A DNA stretch of 10,920 bases, taken from positions 1 through 10,920 of the forward strand of contig JAOXYB010058413.1 of assembly GCA_028565635.1 (NCBI GenBank), written 5' to 3'. Position 1 is the first letter of the stretch. Every line of letters begins with the position of its first letter. Of this stretch, positions 1 to 7,770 are shown one piece after another. A program made the position numbers and the translations under genes. This DNA is from Phoronis ovalis (taxonomy: Eukaryota; Phoronida; Phoronidae). Below the pieces are notes generated by a model. It was not told the DNA's origin. It did no database searches and saw only the letters and a list, made by a program, of their open reading frames with translations.

Positions 1-2
1 AA

Positions 3-134
3 CAAAAAGAAAGAGAAAAAAGACATATTAATACGCGTCAAAGATCTATTTCCAGCATGTGGATTACAGACGATGGTGGTAATTGGCTATCTAATGCCAT
101 ATTAGAAAGATTATTAGCCGTTCATTGTAAATGA
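3..134 (+). CDS. Possible C-terminal coding exon of an upstream gene (partial)
   Basis: A frame open from the window edge runs 43 codons to a TGA at 132-134. It begins with a basic, charged stretch (QKEREKRH) and ends WLSNAILERLLAVHCK. In DNA this AT-rich, 43 stop-free codons are somewhat unexpected, and an AATAAA with a T/G-rich stretch follows about 100 nt later, as expected for a short 3' UTR. I recognise no domain and cannot assign a function. An AG at 54-55 (tttccag) could also act as an acceptor inside the stretch, so the true exon start is uncertain; another possibility is that the stretch is non-coding and open by chance. It lies upstream of the multidomain gene on the same strand and does not join it, because the stop intervenes. 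Confidence 0.35.
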   Translation, partial: QKEREKRHINTRQRSISSMWITDDGGNWLSNAILERLLAVHCK

Positions 135-229
135 AGTATGTATTGCCTATAATGTGATATATGATGCTCAATGCTATTTATGTATTTTATTTTTTGCTAC
201 TCAGTGGTGCATATATTATAGTTAATGCA

Positions 230-235
230 AATAAA
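230..235 (+). terminator. Putative poly(A) signal of upstream gene
   Basis: AATAAA hexamer about 100 nt after the TGA at 132-134, followed within 5-25 nt by a T/G-rich stretch (ttgttgtatttta) resembling a downstream cleavage element. Such hexamers are common by chance in AT-rich DNA, so its value comes only from its position after the candidate terminal exon. Confidence 0.3.
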
Positions 236-301
236 TGATTTGTTGTATTTTATAATATCATCCATAAAACTATAAAGGGATGCATCTTGGCCAGTTGTAC
301 A

Positions 302-358
302 CCAATATGAACTTTAATTGCCAAATTGAAAATGGCCTGACAAATGTATGTATATAAG
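302..358 (+). promoter_or_regulatory. Candidate core promoter (CCAAT + TATA-like)
   Basis: A CCAAT at 302-306 lies 45 nt upstream of TATATAAG at 351-358. The pair falls between the putative poly(A) signal at 230 and exon 1 at 852, where a promoter for the multidomain gene would sit if transcription starts inside the window. An initiation site would be expected near 380-390. Several ATG triplets between there and 852 would require a spliced 5' UTR or leaky scanning. Both motifs can arise by chance at this base composition. Confidence 0.2.
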
Positions 359-848
359 TAACCACCAGTCTGAAGTCTTCTTTCTTATATTACTTCTATA
401 TTTGCTGTTTTTTTTGCAAGGATTGCTAAGTATGTAGCCTCTTATTACAATAGGAATATCTAGTAAATGCATGTTGCACTAATTTGCAATGTTTTGATAG
501 AACATAATTGTTAATGCACATGTGATATTTTAAGTAATTATGCATGTCATAAGGGATAAATTGTACTGTAAACAGTCTTATATTGCATAGGTTTTTAATT
601 ATGATTGTGTTCTTTCAAGTTTGTAATGAGTTAATCAAAGGTTTAAAATTATTGCCTTTGCACGAAATAGTCCTGCACTAATCGGCATACATGTATTTCC
701 ACCCTTTTCATTCAGTGATTCTTGTATACATAGCCTCTAAACCATAATTAGTATCTCTCCTGTTGGTGATTGGACACTACAGTTATTATACTTACATAAC
801 TACTAATGCTTACAACAATTAATACTTCTATCTTTTTTATTATTTCAA

Positions 849-854
849 TAGCAG
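849..854 (+). promoter_or_regulatory. NAGNAG tandem splice acceptor, exon 1
   Basis: TAGCAG offers two AG acceptors three bases apart. Use of one or the other changes the protein by one residue at the start of the PAN module and keeps the frame. Confidence 0.5.
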
Positions 855-1073
855 GAGAACTCACTTACACCTTTCGCCATGGAGAATGTATTGGGAATGA
901 TCTGCTTGCAACCCATTCCAGATCCTCTAATTTGTCAGACTGTGTCCTGCGTTGTGATTCTGATGAAAATTGCGTGGCCTTCCTGTTATACAATGGCCAT
1001 GATTGCTACCCAAAGTATCGTTCATGCCAGCAAACATCCATCGATCTAAGGGATTTTTCCTACTATGATAAAC
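852..1073 (+). CDS. Exon 1: PAN/apple domain
   Basis: This encodes about 74 residues with six cysteines in a PAN/apple-like arrangement: a first Cys in RHGECIGNDL, then the core SDCVLRCDSDENCVAF, then HDCYP and YRSCQQ. In PAN/apple domains the central C-x3-C-x5-C-x-A-F segment holds the helix to the sheet by disulfides, and the fold binds protein or carbohydrate ligands outside the cell. The donor AAC|GTATGA at 1074 leaves one base (phase 1). The acceptor is a tandem TAGCAG at 849-854, so the exon may start at 852 or 855, both phase 1. The frame is open upstream to an ATG at 806, whose lead (MLTTINTSIFFIISIA) could be a 16-residue signal peptide with S/A at -3/-1. However, that ATG has C at -3 and its codons overlap an ideal branch point and pyrimidine tract, so I favour splicing. 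Confidence 0.8.
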
Positions 1074-1913
1074 GTATGATTAATTCCATACTGTTGCTCT
1101 TTTATATTTAGTTCCTATTTTGAATTATGAGACTGTAGAAGTCCCATAAACCCACTTTTATTGCAGATTCATAGGTAAATATTAAGTACTTTTCAAGTAC
1201 AGATGAAAATGGATGCTTGTAACCTTGCCCAAAACTTTTATACTTGTTCTTAAGTTTATGTTAAGAAATACCAAATTTAAATGTACATGTTCTACTTGGT
1301 GTTATTTTTAATGAAAATTTGAACTTCCTATAATAAATTTTTGTTAATTATCTGTATATGCATATTTCCATAGATTTCAGCACGTGAATATTTATAAAGT
1401 TGGGCTGAACTTTATCTGCTAAGAAGCACTAAATGTCAGGGGATTTCCTGAGTTAACCAATCAGGTTGTAGGAAATTTTACTGGGCATTTTTCGGCAAAA
1501 ATAGCTTATAATAGCTAGGGGTTTTTCCAATGATTTGAGCTTCATTGTAATGATTTGAACCCTTCTTGGGTAAATCAATTTATATTAAAAAAAGTTATTT
1601 CTTGCAATAAATAAAAAAGTGAATTTATTTATGTTTACATGTAGACAGGTTCAAAATAGAATAAGTGCCTTTAAGCAGTATTTAGAAAACATGGCACAAC
1701 ATTTTTTTATTTATCCTGAATTTATAATTTCTAACTAGTAGTAAGTTATTTGTTGTTTAATTGTATTTGTAAATTTTGTAAGGCATCAGTGGCATTTTAC
1801 TACAAATAAATATAATCATAATTAATTTCATTATTATTACTAAGAAAACTATAATTATAGCAAAGTTTTAATAAGTTTCACTGTTTATTGTTTGTTTCAT
1901 GTCTTTACTGTAG
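1074..1913 (+). other. Intron 1 (840 nt, phase 1)
   Basis: GTATGA donor and tttactgtAG acceptor. It is AT-rich without coding signal. Around 1443-1476 two overlapping weak inverted repeats occur (ATTTCCT/AGGAAAT and CCTGA/TCAGG, flanking CCAATCAG), perhaps a remnant of an interspersed repeat. Confidence 0.75.
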
Positions 1914-2056
1914 TGAAGAATGTGTCTGACCTTGCCTGTAATGGAGGTGTGTTGGTAATGATTCCAAGTACCATTTTCACACCCAGCGATATGTATCCTT
2001 GGAGCTATCCAATGAATCAAGAATGTCTTTGGTATATCAATGCACCTGCAGGACAG
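1914..2056 (+). CDS. Exon 2: CUB domain, first half
   Basis: Forty-seven whole codons follow the split Leu codon (C from exon 1 plus TG). The product has the CUB opening: CNGG, a loop with proline and tyrosine (PSDMYPWSYP), then NQECLWYINAPAGQ. This matches the family pattern C..G......SP.YP..YP....C.W.I.AP.G, in which the two cysteines form the first conserved disulfide. The donor CAG|GTAAAA at 2057 is phase 0, so the intron falls inside the domain just before the strand IISVTF. CUB domains occur in secreted and surface proteins and mediate protein or glycan binding, often calcium-assisted. Confidence 0.85.
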
Positions 2057-2507
2057 GTAAAATTTATTTTTCACTTATAAAGACATGACTGTCTTCAGAA
2101 AGGGGGTATTTTAGGCTAAATCACCATTCATAAACCTAAATTAAATATTTTAATAATTTATTTATGAATAGCAGTTCTGCTGTAAAGTATAAAACTTCAT
2201 AATTTCCTAAACTTTCTACAAATTTGGCAGGCGTGAATAACATTTTTTTTCGCAATAACAGGGATTTTTGGAGATTGGAGAAAGTGATATTTTTCAGCAT
2301 ATTGATTGCTATAAGCTACCTACAAATCTCACATATACCTCAGATGACAAGACTTTAAACTACTGGGTTTTTACAAATCAATGATAAAATAAATTTTAAA
2401 GAAACTACAGATCTTTGGTATATGGTTAGAATTTGTTAAACATTTTTAAAACCAAAATTGCAACTACGGATGCATATATGTTTACTAGGTTTAAATTTTC
2501 TTTTCAG
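2057..2507 (+). other. Intron 2 (451 nt, phase 0)
   Basis: It splits the CUB domain. GTAAAA donor and tttcttttcAG acceptor with a clear pyrimidine tract. I see no repeat or coding signal in it. Confidence 0.8.
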
Positions 2508-2742
2508 ATTATATCTGTTACGTTTTCAACATTGGAGTTAGAACTCTTCTCCCAATCTGTTATTATTTACAATGGAAACTCAACGGATTCAGCAATCTTG
2601 GCACAATACGACAGCACATTAACGCAAGTACCTCCAGCTGTTTCTTCCAGTAGTAGTGCTATGCTAGTTCAACTATATGCTTCTGGAGATGGAAACATGT
2701 CCACAAGGTTTCGTGCTCACGTAAACTTTTCATCTGTTGCAT
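2508..2742 (+). CDS. Exon 3: CUB domain, second half
   Basis: This encodes 78 codons plus one base. It continues the CUB fold: IISVTFSTLELEL, then SVIIYNGNSTDSAILAQYDS, then PPAVSSSSSAMLVQLYASG and STRFRAHVNF. These match the family blocks I.L.F..F.LE, V.IYDG, P....SS...L.V.F.SD and GF.A.Y. The second cysteine pair of typical CUB domains is missing: Ser stands before SVIIYNG where C.D is usual, and the FCG block is replaced by YDS. The calcium-site acidic residues around the usual C.DYV are also absent, so a non-calcium CUB is inferred. Donor CAT|GTAAGT at 2743, phase 1. Exons 2+3 together total 378 nt, a symmetric 1-1 module. Confidence 0.85.
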
Positions 2743-3264
2743 GTAAGTAATCTATTATTAGTTAGAAATGTGTAAGAAAATGAGAACTGTGTTTTTGCAC
2801 ACAGGACCTCCAAGCCTCTTCATTAGAACTCTGCTGATTAATTGAACATCTGTGATGAATTGTTGGACAACTGTACATCTTTGAATACATTAAACCTATG
2901 TCACTTGTCTGTTGTGTATAAATTGTTAACTCCGTATTTGGTAATGGCAATGAATCCAAGAGTATTTGATGATATTATGCTAACTCAGCAAACTTGTGCT
3001 GTTATTCTACTACTACTACGATGATGTAAAAAATTACATGGAAAAATGCTTTTGTCTGAAAACTCTTGGTTTTATCAATTTGACACAGATTTCAATATTA
3101 TATACTTTCCCTTATTTTTCATTCCCAAAAATGTAAACTCTAGTTAATGGCCTCCAATTTTTACAATTGAAGAGTAAACTAAGATGAATTTTAAAAGACT
3201 GTCTCTGTCTATTTGAAATGTCATATGAATGTGTAAATTGTCTTAACATGGTACTATTCCATAG
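2743..3264 (+). other. Intron 3 (522 nt, phase 1)
   Basis: Strong GTAAGT donor; acceptor ctattccatAG. It contains a short (CTA)4-like run near 3008-3019. A 60-codon open stretch at 2842-3024 resembles no domain and lies between two exons that already join in phase, so it is not called. Confidence 0.75.
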
Positions 3265-3429
3265 ATTATTGGAATAACTGGCAGTCATGGAGTGTGTGTT
3301 CAGTAAGTTGCAATACAGGCACAACAGTTCGTACTCGAGTCTGTGTGGGAAGGTGGGGACCATATTGCCCAGGAACCGACACGCAAGTACAGTCATGTAA
3401 TACCAACCCATGCCCAAACACCACAAGCG
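3265..3429 (+). CDS. Exon 4: thrombospondin type 1 repeat
   Basis: The 165-nt exon is one complete TSP1 module, phase 1 at both ends. The product starts YYWNNWQSWSVCSVSC and continues NTGTTVRTRVC, YCPG, QSCNTNPCP. It has the three-layered Trp/Arg core (W-x2-W-x2-W and RTR) and six cysteines, as in group-1 TSRs. WNNW and WQSW fit the WxxW C-mannosylation pattern, and CSVSC fits the C-x2-(S/T)-C O-fucosylation pattern. TSP1 repeats bind glycosaminoglycans, matrix and receptors. Acceptor ttccatAG at 3263-3264 and donor GCG|GTAAGT at 3430 are both strong. As a self-contained in-frame cassette it could be skipped without a frame change. Confidence 0.92.
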
Positions 3430-4617
3430 GTAAGTTTGAGTGATGAGTAGTAAGTGCATATATTTGTAATTATTTGTAAGGTTTAATGATCTTTCTGGAA
3501 TTATTTCAAATGATGTTTATTTCATCATGATGCTTTTGCATATAGCAGTTTACATATAATATTAAATAACTACTTATTTTTACAATTCAGATATTAAATC
3601 AAGTATATTTATTTAATTTTGTTTAAAATGACCAAAAATTGTATGCACTGCTTTCCCTAGTTTATTGGCTACAGTCAACAAAGTAAAAAATTGAAAAAGG
3701 TGCTAGTTCTCTATTGAGTCATATGTAATGATGCCAAAGTAGAAGGATGAAATTATCCGGGCAGGAAATTTGTTTTCCTAAGTTTGAACAACCTATTTAC
3801 CATAATAAATTGTAAAAAACTAAAACTGGTAAATATATAATTATATAATAATAAATTTTTGAAATAGCATATTTTGAAAACAGCTAAAGACAGGTCTAGC
3901 TTTTTAAAATCACATTTAAAAATTAATATGATGCGTATTGTCATAGATCCAGAAAGTCCACTTTTCCTATTTAATTCGCCTTTGAATATATGGCAGCTAG
4001 ATGGATGTATAGGGTGAGGGTAGAAATAACATGTGATGCTGTTTTCCAAATTCGACTAAAATTTACATAATTATATGCATTTTTTAATTTTTGAATTTAA
4101 CTTGAATTTAAAAAACTAAGCTTAACGACCAAACATTCATGACACCAGGTGAAGCTAAACATTCAAAGTCATCACATTCAATAATATCATGATACCAGGG
4201 TTGCTAGTATATTGATAAAGCTAAACATTCAATAATATCATGATACCAGGGTTGCTAGTACTGATGAAGCTAAACATTCAATAATATCATGACACCAGGG
4301 TTGCTAGTACTGATGAAGCTAAACATTCAATAATATCATGACACCATGCAGGGTTGCTTCGAAGAAGCTAAACATTAATGTCCTCATGATACCAGGGTTG
4401 CTAGTACTGATGAAACTAAACATTCAATGTTGTTGTGACACCAGGTTGCTAGTACTGATGAAACTAAACATTCAATGTTTTCATGGCACCAGAGTTGCTG
4501 GAACTGACGAAGCTGTCATGTCATGATAGCTATAATGAAAATGAATTTGTTTTCCATAGTTTATATTATAATTTATTGTACTGAAACTTTACCGAATTAA
4601 ATAAATCTGTTTTTCAG
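3430..4617 (+). other. Intron 4 (1188 nt, phase 1) with minisatellite
   Basis: GTAAGT donor and tctgtttttcAG acceptor. It holds the 48-49 bp tandem array described separately. A 98-codon open stretch on the minus strand at 3753-4049 has no recognisable domain; the underlying DNA (for example around 3940-4020) may be a fragment of a dispersed repeat. Confidence 0.75.
4129..4525. repeat. 48-49 bp minisatellite in intron 4
   Basis: The word CTAAACATTC or a close variant recurs at 4155, 4221, 4270, 4319, 4368, 4416 and 4464, giving steps of 66, 49, 49, 49, 48 and 48, with a diverged final copy at 4513 and a truncated first copy at 4129. The unit contains CATGAYACCAGG, GTTGCTAGTACTGATGAAG and the shared word. 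The 66-bp step carries an extra partial duplication (attcaaagtcatcacattc). Central copies are nearly identical and edge copies more diverged, as in arrays growing by unequal exchange or slippage. It ends about 90 nt before exon 5. Confidence 0.9.
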
Positions 4618-5286
4618 ATTTTCCCAAGTTTACCAATGATAATGAGGGAACAGATTTTGTGATAATATTTTCTTCTGATTTAACTGAACAAAGTGACATG
4701 AGTAATGTTGAATTACGCTTACTAATATATGCATCTAGCTGGTCAGCATATGTGGACATACTAACTCCTACCTACAGCACCAGAGTAAGTGTTACTTACA
4801 ATCAAACTGAACCAACTGTTGTTGTTGTGCCCAGCTATTTACTATTAACTGATAACATTTCTGGAAATGTTGTGAGTGTAAACTCAACTGGTGATATCAG
4901 TGTCACTGTTGTTACAAGAGAAGATAATATGACAACTAGTATGTATGCTGCATTGCCTACAAATGTATTGGGACAAGAATATTTCATACCTGCAAACTTG
5001 GAAGGAGTCATTAGTCAGTGGAATATGGGATTTACTCCTGTAAATAACAACACAACTGTTCAATTTACTTTATCTTTAACTGATGCTGATCGAACTATTG
5101 CAAAGACAGTTATGGTTAATGAAGAAGCCATTTATGTTGAAATGAATACAAGTGTTGTATTAACGACACTAAATAGAAACGAAGCTTTTCACTTTCATGC
5201 TACTATGGATGGTGAGTATCCAGCTGCCATAAAACTCATAGCTGATGGACCTATATCTGTGGTACGCGGAAACAAACAAATACTAG
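4618..5286 (+). CDS. Exon 5: IgGFc-binding-like domain, N-terminal half
   Basis: A single 669-nt exon (222 codons plus split ends) opens GTDFVIIFSSD. It continues with VELRLLIYASSWSAYVDI, VVVVPSYLLL, VVSVNSTGDISVTVVTRE, YAALPTNVLGQEYFIPA, LIADGPISVVRGNKQI. These match in order the blocks of the IgGFc-binding protein N-terminal domain (as in FCGBP and many invertebrate proteins): G.eFv.aF, L.i......V.V, v.v.lP, V.S..dIsV, lPt..LG.eY, I.S..PvaVf.Gn. The family continues with a Cys-containing loop, then EQ.pp...WG..F; that part is absent here and appears in exon 8. The segment contains no cysteine and seven N-glycosylation sequons (NQT, NIS, NST, NMT, NNT, NTT, NTS). Phase 1 at both ends; donor CTAG|GTAAAA at 5287. 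Confidence 0.82.
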
Positions 5287-5646
5287 GTAAAATATTGTGA
5301 ATCACATCTAACTGTAACACAAATTTTAAATACCTGACCTGGAACAATTTATATTTAATTGAGAGAAATTCCTATTTTATTAGTTATCATGATTGCAATT
5401 GCTGTTTTTGTAATTTTGCTGTGAGCCTAAAAGGTTCACTTGTACACATATAAGTCTTTGAGATAGGAGTTAAAATTAACCCTCCGGTTACTGTATGCAT
5501 TGACTGAGGTAAGACTTTTTGATACGTCACGATGACTATACTTTAAGTATTAATTATATTTTATCTGTATTAGCTGCAGTACCTAGCTAACTTGGTACGT
5601 TTAAAAATTTCAGTTAGAAAACTTTTATCTTCCATTAATTACACAG
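5287..5646 (+). other. Intron 5 (360 nt, phase 1)
   Basis: GTAAAA donor; aattacacAG acceptor. It separates exon 5 from the discoidin cassette. No repeat or coding signal was noticed. Confidence 0.8.
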
Positions 5647-5792
5647 ATTGTCGGGAAACTGCCCTCATTGAACCTTCAGGATTATCCGCCTCATCAGAAA
5701 AGCGAATAATATATTCTCTAGCTCCAAATGCACTAATTGATAGTCAAGGTGGCTGGTGTGCTGAACAGAATCAGGTTGATGAATGGATACAG
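5647..5792 (+). CDS. Exon 6: F5/8C discoidin domain, first half
   Basis: Forty-eight whole codons follow the split Asp codon. The product starts DCRETALIEPSGLSASSE and ends GGWCAEQNQVDEWIQ. This fits the discoidin opening: first Cys, then a short loop, SG.I.ASS, an R-rich stretch with the N-A-L segment, G.W.A and W.QVDLG. The first Cys would pair with the last Cys in exon 7. The extra Cys after GGW matches the additional one in discoidin domain receptors (GAWC). The donor CAG|GTATTG at 5793 is phase 0, and the sentence completes exactly across the intron as WIQ|VDLG. Confidence 0.9.
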
Positions 5793-7249
5793 GTATTGTG
5801 TTACAAAGATTATAGAGTGGATGATACTCCAGTCTTTTAAATTAAGGAATGTGTCGCGAGGTACAGCCCTACTCAATCCATGAGCTAGCAAAAAATACAA
5901 ACCAAATGCAAAACTATAAGTAGCAATCCAATTTAACAGCTAGAATACTATAGTAGCAATCTATTTTATACCAGTTTAATTTTTGAAAGTGACAGAAGCA
6001 ACCAATATTTTTTGAAGTAACAACAAAGTAACAAGGAAACAATCAGAGTAGTTTGCAGTAGATAGTGGGAGTTCCAAATCAAATTTTGATTTTTTAAATG
6101 TAGTATTCACAAACAAATAAATATACTACATCCCCCACCCAAATATTCAATAATAATCATAGCAATACAGCTTTCTCTGTCAGACCTTCCTAATATGTTT
6201 TGAAAATGTGTTCAGATAGCTTCACCAAAGTCCCGCCACCAAGATACACATTGTCAGGTAGAGTTTCATATCATATACATTTCAAATAAAATATGTTTAA
6301 TTTAAATGCATTTATTATTCTGTCACTTGAATTTCTCTGACTATAAATCTAAAATGAAATAATCATGATTAAAACACATTTTTGTCTCAGAAGCTGCTGC
6401 CAGTTGATTTAAATATCATCACTGCAGAATATTTACTTTCACCTAGTAAGAGGGAAACAGATCCTATCTCTATTTTTTAGATGGTACTTTTGAAAATTAT
6501 GTAATGAAAATTGTATCGCCCTAATATCTAACATAATCTATTAGTATCTGACCTAAAACAGGTGGGATGACATTTAAAAAAAATTAACTTACAAAGTAAA
6601 CAAGTGTCATAGGTACAATGTATGTTATATGTAGCTGTTATATGTATCAACAATGTCATGTAATTTAGTTGTCAGTAACTTTGATAGAAATTAACTGTAA
6701 ACAGTAAACTTGATAGAACGATGTGTGAAGATTGTATAGCATCACAGTTTTTCGCAAGCAGATCTAACTCCTGTATTAATTGCAAATATGCTCCAACTTT
6801 CAAATAACAGTAACTACCATGACTGCCCAAATATAGGAAACAAAAAATACCATTTGCATCACTACTTAGAATACATCTAGAAAACACTCGTCACAATGTT
6901 ATTCATAGTTACATGAATGGAACTTCTAGGAAAATGGGTGATAAATATAGTAAGTTAGAACATTATCAATCAACTAAGTTACTATTTATCAGAGGCTAAA
7001 ATATTGTTGTCTTGCATGCATCTCTAAGCAGACAAAGCAAAATGACAAGTGCTTCCCAGAGGAAGGAATTTCTTCTAAAACTGTTCTCAAATAAGTTTAG
7101 CTGAAGTCTCCAGCCATAGAGACTATGAATTATATTGTGAGGAGTGCAGAAATCAAAACTCAAACCAGCTATCCTATTGGTTGCATGGATTCTGTCAGTC
7201 TCTGTTGATTGTCTTATGCCAAGTAGGAAGGTGTCCACTTTTTCCGATG

Positions 7250-7549
7250 TCTATACTACTAAATCTCGAGTGTCTGTCTGTCTGTCTGTCTGTCACTCTT
7301 TCCACCAAATATCTCCAAAACTATTACATGTAGAATCATGATCTTTTCACACATGGTAGGTATCTACGATGGCTCGGGTTCCTCAAATTTTGGTGTCAAT
7401 CGGTCAACGGTATCATATTTAATGGGGCATTTTTGAAACTCTTGCATCATTATTTTTTGCCTGTGAGAGTCACGTGTACATGTCTGAACTCGGCCTTATG
7501 TGACCTACATCTCTATCAAGATATGTGGTTTACCACGGGTGCCGTCTAG
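7250..7549 (+). mobile_element. Helitron-like non-autonomous element, 300 bp
   Basis: The left end reads TCTATACTACTAAATCTCGAG, matching the TC-start and TCTNTACTA-like 5' end of many animal Helitrons. The right end is CTAG at 7546-7549 followed by T, matching CTRR|T, and is preceded by a small hairpin (ACGG-GTG-CCGT, 7535-7545). It encodes no protein. Against the call: the base before the left end is G rather than A, the stem has only 4 bp and it abuts CTAG directly. The tetranucleotide run near the left end is also typical of such elements in invertebrate genomes. A SINE or other repeat is the alternative. Confidence 0.4.
7271..7294. repeat. (TGTC)6 microsatellite
   Basis: Six perfect TGTC units near the left end of the Helitron-like element, probably part of the element rather than independent. 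Confidence 0.9.
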
Positions 7550-7770
7550 TTTATTCAAATATCAGACAAAAAAACTATGACATTTTTGAGTGAATAATGT
7601 ATTTTTATAGTTTGAAACTAGAATTATGTCTTTTGTGTGTGACATCATATTCAGGCTTAAAAATTAATACATTGAACAATTCCATTATAATTTTTTTACT
7701 AAAGGTAAGTATTTCAATCAGATAAAATCATTTATATGGTGCAAAGTGACTATTTCTACTATGATTTTAG

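Larger units (their letters stand above)
135..851. other. Intergenic or 5' flank/intron, no confident gene
   Basis: Apart from the poly(A) hexamer and the CCAAT/TATA pair listed separately, this AT-rich stretch shows no coding signal in either strand. Its last 50 nt look like the end of an intron: a TACTAAT branch-point-like word at 801-807, a T-rich tract, and AG at 850-851. I looked for a short upstream exon encoding a signal peptide and ending in a phase-1 donor and found none that was convincing. Confidence 0.5.
5793..7770 (+). other. Intron 6 (1978 nt, phase 0)
   Basis: It splits the discoidin domain at WIQ|VDLG. GTATTG donor and atgattttAG acceptor. It contains a Helitron-like element (7250-7549) and, just before it, a short B-box-like reading frame (see findings). 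Minus-strand open stretches at 6672-6887 and 6996-7238 have no recognisable domain. The rest, 5793-7078 in particular, shows nothing I can name. Confidence 0.75.

Noticed and set aside
365-430. Hydrophobic frame LKSSFLYYFYICCFF as a possible signal peptide exon
   Set aside because: No ATG in frame (a stop precedes it), followed by a stop shortly after; it is simply a T-rich tract.
1443-1476. Small inverted repeats around CCAATCAG in intron 1
   Set aside because: Arms of 5-7 bp are too short to call a MITE or functional hairpin without copy data.
2842-3024. 60-codon + strand open frame in intron 3
   Set aside because: No domain, and inclusion is not needed: exons 3 and 4 join in phase and complete their modules without it.
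3112-3459. 115-codon minus-strand open frame
   Set aside because: It is the antisense shadow of the TSP1 exon, whose + strand motif is unmistakable.
3753-4049. 98-codon minus-strand open frame in intron 4
   Set aside because: No domain, rich in F/I/L/K from AT-rich DNA, no promoter or splice context; more likely a repeat fragment or chance.
4250-4480. CTGATGA words in each minisatellite unit, as in hammerhead ribozymes
   Set aside because: No GAAA core element follows a stem II, and no stem III/cleavage site can be formed within or between units, so a ribozyme is not supported.
4338-4526. 62-codon open frame on the + strand
   Set aside because: It lies inside the minisatellite; recurring LVLMKLNIQC text is just the 48-bp unit translated repeatedly. 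It is not a protein.
6672-7238. Two minus-strand open frames (71 and 80 codons) in intron 6
   Set aside because: Different frames, no recognisable motif, separated by stops; no evidence for a nested gene.
7144-7341. 65-codon + strand open frame reading into the (TGTC)n tract
   Set aside because: SVCLSVC text is the tetranucleotide repeat translated; it crosses the left end of the mobile element and has no domain.
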